Below are positions 58,746 to 64,000 of a stretch of DNA of 64,000 nt, in pieces (position 1 is the stretch's first letter; each line of letters begins with the position of its first letter). The stretch covers positions 496,001 to 560,000 of the forward strand of contig NZ_JAGMWN010000001.1 of the NCBI RefSeq assembly GCF_017963645.1, read 5' to 3'. The notes beneath the pieces are model-generated. The model saw nothing but the letters and a program-made list of their open reading frames with translations, made no database searches and had not been told where the DNA came from. The stretch comes from Marivibrio halodurans (lineage in GTDB: Bacteria > Pseudomonadota > Alphaproteobacteria > UBA8366 > Aestuariispiraceae). The position numbers and the translations under genes were made by a program.

Positions 58746-60914
58746 CTAACCGCTTTGCGCGCGTTCGACCGAGTTGACAAGAACCGAAGCGCGAAGGGCC
58801 GCGATGATATTGTTGAGCTGCCGCACGTCGTGAACCTCGATATCCACCAGAAGACCGAAGAAATCCTCGCTCCGGTCGATGAACTTCAGGTTCGTGATAT
58901 TTCCGCCATCGCGCCCGATGACGCTGGTCAATGCCGCCAGCGCACCCGGTTCGTTGCTGAGCACGGCGGAGATTCGGCCGACGAAGCTATTGGTTCCCTC
59001 CCCGGTTTCCCAGCCGACATCCAGCCAACGTTCCGGCATGTCGGAGAAGCTTTCCAGCGTCGGGCAATCCACCGTATGGATCGTCACCCCCTTGCCCGTC
59101 GTCACGATACCGACGATACGGTCCCCCGGCAGCGGATGGCAGCATTTCGCATAATGGATCGCCATGTTCGGAATCAAACCCCGCAAGGGTACCGTACTGC
59201 CACGATCCTCGCGCGTCATGCCGTCGGCGCCGCCCCCCTTCGGCTTGACCTTGCGCTGGGGCTGCTGCTGGTCCTTGGCGCCCGGATAGACGGCATAGAG
59301 CACCTCGCGCCCCGTGACCCGCCCTTCCCCGACCGCGACATGCAAATCTTCCACGGAGTCCACCCGGAAGCGCTTGAGCACGCCTTTCAGCGCCTTCTCC
59401 GTCAGTTCGTAATGAAACTGATGAAAGATCTTCTCCACGATCTCGCGGCCAAGACGCAGATACTGCTCGCGCTGCTGGGAGCGGATGAAGCGCCGGATAC
59501 AGGCCCGCGCCTTGCCCGTGACGACGAAGCTCTCCCAGGCCGGGCTCGGCGTCTGCGCCTTGGAGGTAACGACCTCCACCTGATCGCCGTTCCGCAATTG
59601 CGTGCGCAACGGCATGATCCGTCCGTTGACGCGCGCGGCCGTGCAGCGGTCGCCGATATCGGTATGGACCGCATAGGCGAAATCGACCGGGGTCGAACCA
59701 CGCGGCAGGGCGAAGAGATCGCCCTTGGGCGAGAACACGAAGACCTGATCGGAGAACATCTCCATCTTCGTGTGTTCCAGGAAATCCTCCGGGCCGGCCG
59801 CGTTCTCCAGAATCTCCAGCAATTCACGCAGCCAGCGGTACTGCCGGCCTTCCGTGCTGGGCGCGCTGCGTGATTTCCCGGAATCCTTGTAGCGCCAATG
59901 CGCCGCGACGCCGAGTTCCGCGACCTCATGCATCTCACGGGTACGAATCTGAATCTCGATGCGCTGATTCTCCGGACCGATCACGCCGGTATGGAGCGAC
60001 CGGTAACCGTTCGGCTTGGGCAGCGAGATATAGTCCTTGAACCGTCCCGGCACCGAGGAATACCGGGCATGGATTACCCCCAGCACGCGGTAGCAATCGG
60101 CCACCGTGTCCACGATCACCCGGAAAGCCATGATGTCGGACAGTTGCTCGAAGCCGACATTCTGACGCTGCATCTTGCGCCAAATCGAATAGGGCGATTT
60201 CTCGCGACCGCTGACCTCGGCCGCGACACTTTCCTTCTCGATCAATTCGGCGAGCGTCACGCGCACGCGCCCGATCAGGTCGCCGCCCCGCTCGCGCAGA
60301 AACGCAAGCCGCTTGATGATCGAGGCGCGGGCATCCGGATTGAGCTCCTGGAAGGCGAGATCCTCCAGCTCCTCCTTCCAGTCACGGATACCGATGCGTT
60401 CGGCCAGCGGCACATAGATATCCATTGTCTCGCGCGCGATGCGCCGGCGCTTCTCGCTCGCCTTGATGAAATGCAGCGTGCGCATGTTGTGCAGCCGGTC
60501 GGCGAGCTTGACCACCAGGACCCGGATATCCTGGGACATGGCGAGGACCAGCTTGCGGAAATTCTCCGCCTGCTTGGAGCGATCCGATTGCAGTTCCAAT
60601 TGGGAGAGCTTGGTAACGCCGTCGACGAGGCCGGAGATTTCCGGACCGAACAGGTCCCCGATCTGGGCGACGGTCGTCTCGGTGTCCTCCACCGTATCAT
60701 GCAGCAGGCCGGTGATGATCGAGGCGCTGTCGAGACGCTTCTCGCTCAACAGGCCCGCGACCTCGACCGGATGCGAGAAATAGGGATCGCCCGAGGCGCG
60801 TTTCTGCGTGCCGTGCGCGCGCATGGTGAAGACATAGGCCCGGTTCAGCGCGTCCTCGTCCGCGCCGGGCTCGTAGGTCTTCACACGCTCGACCAATTCA
60901 TATTGGCGCAACAT
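58746..60914 (-). CDS. rsh: Bifunctional (p)ppGpp synthase/hydrolase
   Basis: 722 residues. HD hydrolase domain (ITGLLHDTVEDTET and KLADRLHNMRTL), synthetase domain (AFRVIVDTVADCYRVLG, KPNGYRSLHTGV), TGS (LPRGSTPVDFAYAVHTDIGD), and a C-terminal ACT domain (EPGALAALTSVIGRDGGNIT). It controls the stringent response. It usually adjoins rpoZ; here a 328-residue gene lies between. Confidence 0.97.
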   Translation of the reverse strand: MLRQYELVERVKTYEPGADEDALNRAYVFTMRAHGTQKRASGDPYFSHPVEVAGLLSEKRLDSASIITGLLHDTVEDTETTVAQIGDLFGPEISGLVDGVTKLSQLELQSDRSKQAENFRKLVLAMSQDIRVLVVKLADRLHNMRTLHFIKASEKRRRIARETMDIYVPLAERIGIRDWKEELEDLAFQELNPDARASIIKRLAFLRERGGDLIGRVRVTLAELIEKESVAAEVSGREKSPYSIWRKMQRQNVGFEQLSDIMAFRVIVDTVADCYRVLGVIHARYSSVPGRFKDYISLPKPNGYRSLHTGVIGPENQRIEIQIRTREMHEVAELGVAAHWRYKDSGKSRSAPSTEGRQYRWLRELLEILENAAGPEDFLEHTKMEMFSDQVFVFSPKGDLFALPRGSTPVDFAYAVHTDIGDRCTAARVNGRIMPLRTQLRNGDQVEVVTSKAQTPSPAWESFVVTGKARACIRRFIRSQQREQYLRLGREIVEKIFHQFHYELTEKALKGVLKRFRVDSVEDLHVAVGEGRVTGREVLYAVYPGAKDQQQPQRKVKPKGGGADGMTREDRGSTVPLRGLIPNMAIHYAKCCHPLPGDRIVGIVTTGKGVTIHTVDCPTLESFSDMPERWLDVGWETGEGTNSFVGRISAVLSNEPGALAALTSVIGRDGGNITNLKFIDRSEDFFGLLVDIEVHDVRQLNNIIAALRASVLVNSVERAQSG

Positions 60915-61179
60915 CGCCGGAAACCGCCCGTATCACCGCTCGAACCAACCGCCTTACGCGAAGAAGACACGCAATGACGAGCCCCTGCAAGGCCAAGCCG
61001 CATGGCACTTCGGAGAGGGTCGGCACCGAACCGTGCCTCGCGAATGGCATGGGGCTTGCGACCAATTTGCATGCCCCTCCATGGCTTATGATATAGTCAA
61101 TGCGAGGCTCTCTTCCCAGCATCGAATGCCTCGGCGCGGGAAGGTCGAAGACCGGTTTATTCCGAGGAAGGATCGTCCC

Positions 61180-62166
61180 GTGACGGACCCGATCATTCAG
61201 CGTCAGAATCTGTTCTCCCTGCTCGACATGGCCAAGCGCCCAGGGCAGAGCACGGGCATGCGGATGCGCGGGAACGAAAGCGGAAGCGAATCCATCCTCG
61301 CCATGTTGGAGAAATCCGACCCGGAAGGCGCAAATGCCCTACGCACCCAGATCGGCGAGGCACGGAGCGTCCTGGACCGTATGGAGGCCGTTCGCGAGAA
61401 CGCCGGGGATCAACGCAAGGAAGCAGCCCGCCAGAAGATCGAACGGATCAAGGCGCAACTCGCGATGCTGCGCCTGTTGGCCGCGGCCGATCCGGAGGCA
61501 GCGGCACGGCAAGCCTCGCGCCTCGCACGCGAACTCGCCGCCGCGGTCAAGGACTATACCGCCTCCGGTGGGACGGCCACGGTAACGCCGACGGCCGGCG
61601 CGGGCGTGACGGGCGGGGCCATGGCGGGCCAGACGCCCCCGCCGACAGCGGGCGCCACCACGTCGGGCGCGTCCGAAGCGGAGACCACGACAACGGCTGA
61701 GGCAACACCCCCGCAGTCCACCTCGATTCAGGCCACGGCCACGCCAACGCCGGATCAGTCCCCCGCGAATGAAGGCGCGCCCGGTAAACCGGACGAAGAC
61801 GCGGACGGCAAGGCGCGCGGCCAAACCGGCGACGGCTCCGACACGGCGCCGTCCCCCTCCCCGCGCGAGGAAGAACGCGAGGCCATCCGGAACCGCGCCA
61901 ACGCCCTGGTCGGCCAGATGGCGCAACGCTTCGGAGAAAGCCGCGCGGAGAGCGAATTCGCGGCCGAAATCCGACAGATCAAGGCCGCCTTGAAGACCAT
62001 CATGGAAGCGGCCAAACGCAAGCTCCGCGCGGAGGACGGCGAATCCGACGCCGATCGGGACATCAAGGCCGGCGAACGCGCCCTGCGGGAGGTCGAACGC
62101 GCGCTCGACAGCCTCGCGCCGGCACCGGCGGCCGGGCCGAGCGTGACGGTCGACCTTCTGGCCTGA
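61180..62166 (+). CDS. Coiled-coil/disordered hypothetical protein between rsh and rpoZ
   Basis: 328 residues from GTG 61180, with GAGGAAGG about 8 nt upstream (longer frame from 61033). Helical, charged N-terminal part (SVLDRMEAVRENAGDQRKEA), an Ala/Thr/Pro-rich middle and a helical Arg/Glu-rich C-terminal part (RQIKAALKTIMEAAKRKLRA). No signal peptide. I do not recognise the family. It is divergent from rsh and runs toward rpoZ. Confidence 0.7.
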   Translation: MTDPIIQRQNLFSLLDMAKRPGQSTGMRMRGNESGSESILAMLEKSDPEGANALRTQIGEARSVLDRMEAVRENAGDQRKEAARQKIERIKAQLAMLRLLAAADPEAAARQASRLARELAAAVKDYTASGGTATVTPTAGAGVTGGAMAGQTPPPTAGATTSGASEAETTTTAEATPPQSTSIQATATPTPDQSPANEGAPGKPDEDADGKARGQTGDGSDTAPSPSPREEEREAIRNRANALVGQMAQRFGESRAESEFAAEIRQIKAALKTIMEAAKRKLRAEDGESDADRDIKAGERALREVERALDSLAPAPAAGPSVTVDLLA

Positions 62167-62220
62167 CGAACGGCTTCCCCCGCGCCACCGTCCAATAGGC
62201 ACCCTCTCCACCGAAAACGA

Positions 62221-62254
62221 AACCGCCCGGGCCGTTCGGCGCCGGGCGGTTTTA
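62221..62254. terminator. Bidirectional intrinsic terminator
   Basis: Ten-base perfect stem AACCGCCCGG/CCGGGCGGTT with TTTTAAAAC on the plus side and a T-rich run on the minus side. Located between the convergent hypothetical gene and rpoZ. Confidence 0.85.
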
Positions 62255-62293
62255 AAACGATCGATTTCAAGGGGCGCGGCGCGCCCCGCGCCC

Positions 62294-62707
62294 TCAATCC
62301 TCGCGGTCGGAGGGGTCGACATCCTCGAACATCGCCTCGGCGGCGGCCTTGGCTTCGGCGGCATCGCCCTCGCCTTCCTCGCCTTCCGGACGGGACTGAC
62401 CGGACGTGCCCTCGCTCTCCTCGCTCAACAGCGCGGCGGCGGCCATTTCCAGCATGTCCTCCTCCTCGGGTTCGTCCTGCTCGATATGCTTCTGCAGGCC
62501 ACGCACGAGGGAATCCTTCAGATACTCGGTATCCAGCTTATCCTCGGCGATCTCGCGCAACGCGACGACCGGGTTCTTGTCGCGATCGCGGTCGACCTGC
62601 AGTTCGCTGCCGTTGGCGATATCGCGGCTGCGTTGTCCGGCCATCAGGACAAGCTCGAACCGGTTCGGAACCTTCTCTACGCAATCCTCGACGGTAACGC
62701 GTGCCAT
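62294..62707 (-). CDS. rpoZ: RNA polymerase omega subunit
   Basis: 137 residues from [24 protein letters not shown] and [11 protein letters not shown] are the conserved core. The C-terminus is an acidic Glu/Ala-rich tail. The start at 62707 is the conserved one; a longer frame is spurious. Assists RNA polymerase assembly and the ppGpp response with Rsh. Confidence 0.96.
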   Translation of the reverse strand: MARVTVEDCVEKVPNRFELVLMAGQRSRDIANGSELQVDRDRDKNPVVALREIAEDKLDTEYLKDSLVRGLQKHIEQDEPEEEDMLEMAAAALLSEESEGTSGQSRPEGEEGEGDAAEAKAAAEAMFEDVDPSDRED

Positions 62708-63103
62708 GAACGGTCCTCTCAAGCGCTGCGGCGCGGCGGGCATCCGATGGGTTCCGGCCGATCCGTGTCCCCGGCCGTATCCATCGCTCCCGTCGCGCGA
62801 TTCTTGGGTCTCCAGCCGGCGCGCGCGAAGCCGCGCATCACCCGGCAAGTGCCGGACTATAGGCAGGCCGCCCACCCGATGCAACCCCGCCGCGCCATCT
62901 CCGACAGGCGGCTGGCCTCACGATTTCATGAAAATGGCGCTTTTCGGAACGTCTTGTGTCGCATCCCCCCGGCGTATAGAGATGCGCTTATCCGAAGCGG
63001 CGGCGGGGCTCGCCCACGGCAATTTGCTACTTTCACCTAATTTCCGTTTCAGCCCCGTTCGGATTACACGGAAATCGATCGCGCGTAAGGAGATCGCAGG
63101 CAT
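62708..63103. promoter_or_regulatory. Divergent region between rpoZ and the NYN gene
   Basis: 396 bases, no supported gene. Holds promoters for both. AAGGAG precedes the NYN start. The part near 62925-63060 is somewhat more AT-rich. No RNA gene was recognised. Confidence 0.5.
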
Positions 63104-63829
63104 ATGAAGCTCGGCATTTACCAGTTCGAGAAGCTCGGAATATTCATCGACGGCTCGAACCTCTACTCCGCCGCGAAGAGCCTTGGTTTCGATATCGACT
63201 ATAAGAAACTCCTGGAACTATTTCGTGGCGAGGGTCGGCTGATCCGCGCCTTCTACTACACCGCGCTGTTCGAGGATCAGGAATATTCCCCGATCCGCCC
63301 GCTGGTCGATTGGCTCGACTATAACGGCTATACCATGGTCACCAAGCCGGCGAAGGAATTCACCGACGCCCAGGGCCGCCGCAAGGTCAAGGGCAACATG
63401 GACATGGAACTCGCCATCGACATGTTGCAGATGACGGACCATCTGGATCACGTCGTGCTTTTCTCCGGCGACGGTGATTTCCGCAGCCTGGTCGAGGCCG
63501 TGCAGCGCAAGGGCGTGCGCGTCTCGGTCGTCAGCACGATCAAGACCTCGCCGCCGATGATCGCCGACGAATTGCGCCGGCAGGCCGATAACTTCATCGA
63601 GCTTCAGACCCTCGCGGAAGCCATCGCCCGTCACTTCCACAATCAGCGCCCGCCCGTCCGCGCCACGGTCCGTGGCCGCCCGCCCACGGAAGAGATGGAC
63701 GAGGACGAGTATGACGAAGAGGATGAGGACGATTACGACGACGAGGACTATGACGACGAGGATTACGAGGACGATTACGACGACGAGGACAGCGAAGCCA
63801 TCGTCGAACGGACCCCGTCGAAGTCGTAA
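63104..63829 (+). CDS. NYN-domain (LabA/DUF88) nuclease-like protein
   Basis: 241 residues. The PIN-like fold carries acidic residues in GIFIDGSNLYSA, NMDMELAIDML and FSGDGDFRSLVEAVQRKG, predicted to bind metal and cleave RNA. The last 45 residues are almost only Asp/Glu/Tyr (EDEDDYDDEDYDDEDYED), an unusual polyacidic tail that could mimic nucleic acid or bind basic partners. Confidence 0.92.
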   Translation: MKLGIYQFEKLGIFIDGSNLYSAAKSLGFDIDYKKLLELFRGEGRLIRAFYYTALFEDQEYSPIRPLVDWLDYNGYTMVTKPAKEFTDAQGRRKVKGNMDMELAIDMLQMTDHLDHVVLFSGDGDFRSLVEAVQRKGVRVSVVSTIKTSPPMIADELRRQADNFIELQTLAEAIARHFHNQRPPVRATVRGRPPTEEMDEDEYDEEDEDDYDDEDYDDEDYEDDYDDEDSEAIVERTPSKS

Positions 63830-63870
63830 GACCGTGTTATCCGCCGTTCGATAACTTGCTGTTCGATAGG

Positions 63871-64000
63871 ATGTCCACCTCCTCAGCCGGTTTCGAGAAC
63901 CCGCCAAGCGATTGCCCCCTGTGTCCCCGCCTGGTCGAATTCCGGGCGGGGAACCAGGCCGCCCATCCCGATTTCCACAACGCCCCGGTCGCGAGTTTCG
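63871..64000 (+). CDS. Uracil-DNA glycosylase family, N-terminal part
   Basis: 43 residues are visible before the window ends. MSTSSAGFENPPSDCPLCPR, with the cysteine pair of the iron-sulfur glycosylases (families 4 and 5), then HPDFHNAPVASF, the start of the active-site region of family 5 type enzymes. It removes uracil from DNA. Position after a NYN gene is common in relatives. Confidence 0.8.
   Translation, partial: MSTSSAGFENPPSDCPLCPRLVEFRAGNQAAHPDFHNAPVASF

Noticed and set aside
62708-63103. tmRNA or another structured RNA
   Set aside because: No tRNA-like end with CCA and no recognisable tag frame in this gap.

Overview
The window is high-GC DNA from an alphaproteobacterium, most likely of the order Rhodospirillales or a close relative. 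The evidence is gene order: guaB-rsmB-guaA, hisG-hisD-UPF0262-phosphatase-maf-rng-yacG, rsh with rpoZ and acpS nearby, and an aapJQMP amino-acid transporter. No phage or insertion sequence is visible. Both window edges cut genes: a P-type ATPase on the left and a family 4/5 type uracil-DNA glycosylase on the right.

Layout. 1-1740 is the end of a cation P-type ATPase. 1763-6626 (minus strand) is the GMP branch cluster guaB, a SemiSWEET, an rsmB-like methyltransferase and guaA. 6983-9195 holds prfC and a GST. 9235-12045 holds a small membrane protein, a chemoreceptor and a secreted EndoU-type nuclease. 12162-18772 holds uvrA, a lipoprotein and three less familiar genes. 18803-24215 (minus) is yacG, an RNase E/G-like gene, maf, a phosphatase, UPF0262, hisD and hisG; infA, often found in this cluster, is absent. 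24334-31396 holds chrA, mnmA, three small oxidative or detoxification-type genes, a LysR regulator and an adenylate cyclase. A tRNA-Met(CAU) follows at 31474-31550, then a divergent MFS exporter/soxR pair whose shared promoter carries a near-perfect SoxR box.

The most interesting region is 33883-45556. It is an array of eight convergent pairs. In each pair a plus-strand alpha-helical protein, or its C-terminal fragment, meets a minus-strand Sec-exported Sel1-repeat protein, and the 3' ends overlap by 4 to 65 nt. The plus-strand proteins have a conserved stem and a replaceable C-terminal tip of about 40-60 residues. The Sel1 proteins have a conserved signal peptide and first repeat and a replaceable C-terminal half. 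Tip and replaceable half therefore form one contiguous, visibly AT-richer DNA block between two conserved flanks. Duplications, a cassette insertion or deletion, an in-frame deletion, a frameshift and two leftover tips show active recombination. I read it as a polymorphic toxin/periplasmic immunity array with silent cassettes; no experimental function can be claimed from sequence.

The right third is housekeeping and transport: an Old Yellow Enzyme, a small FlaF-like protein, aapJQMP, a copper-delivery group (DUF2946-like, PCuAC, SCO1, a ligand-poor PCuAC paralogue), a PanE-like reductase, a TAXI binding protein, acpS, DUF2062, rsh, a coiled-coil hypothetical, rpoZ, a NYN-domain protein and the start of the uracil-DNA glycosylase gene.
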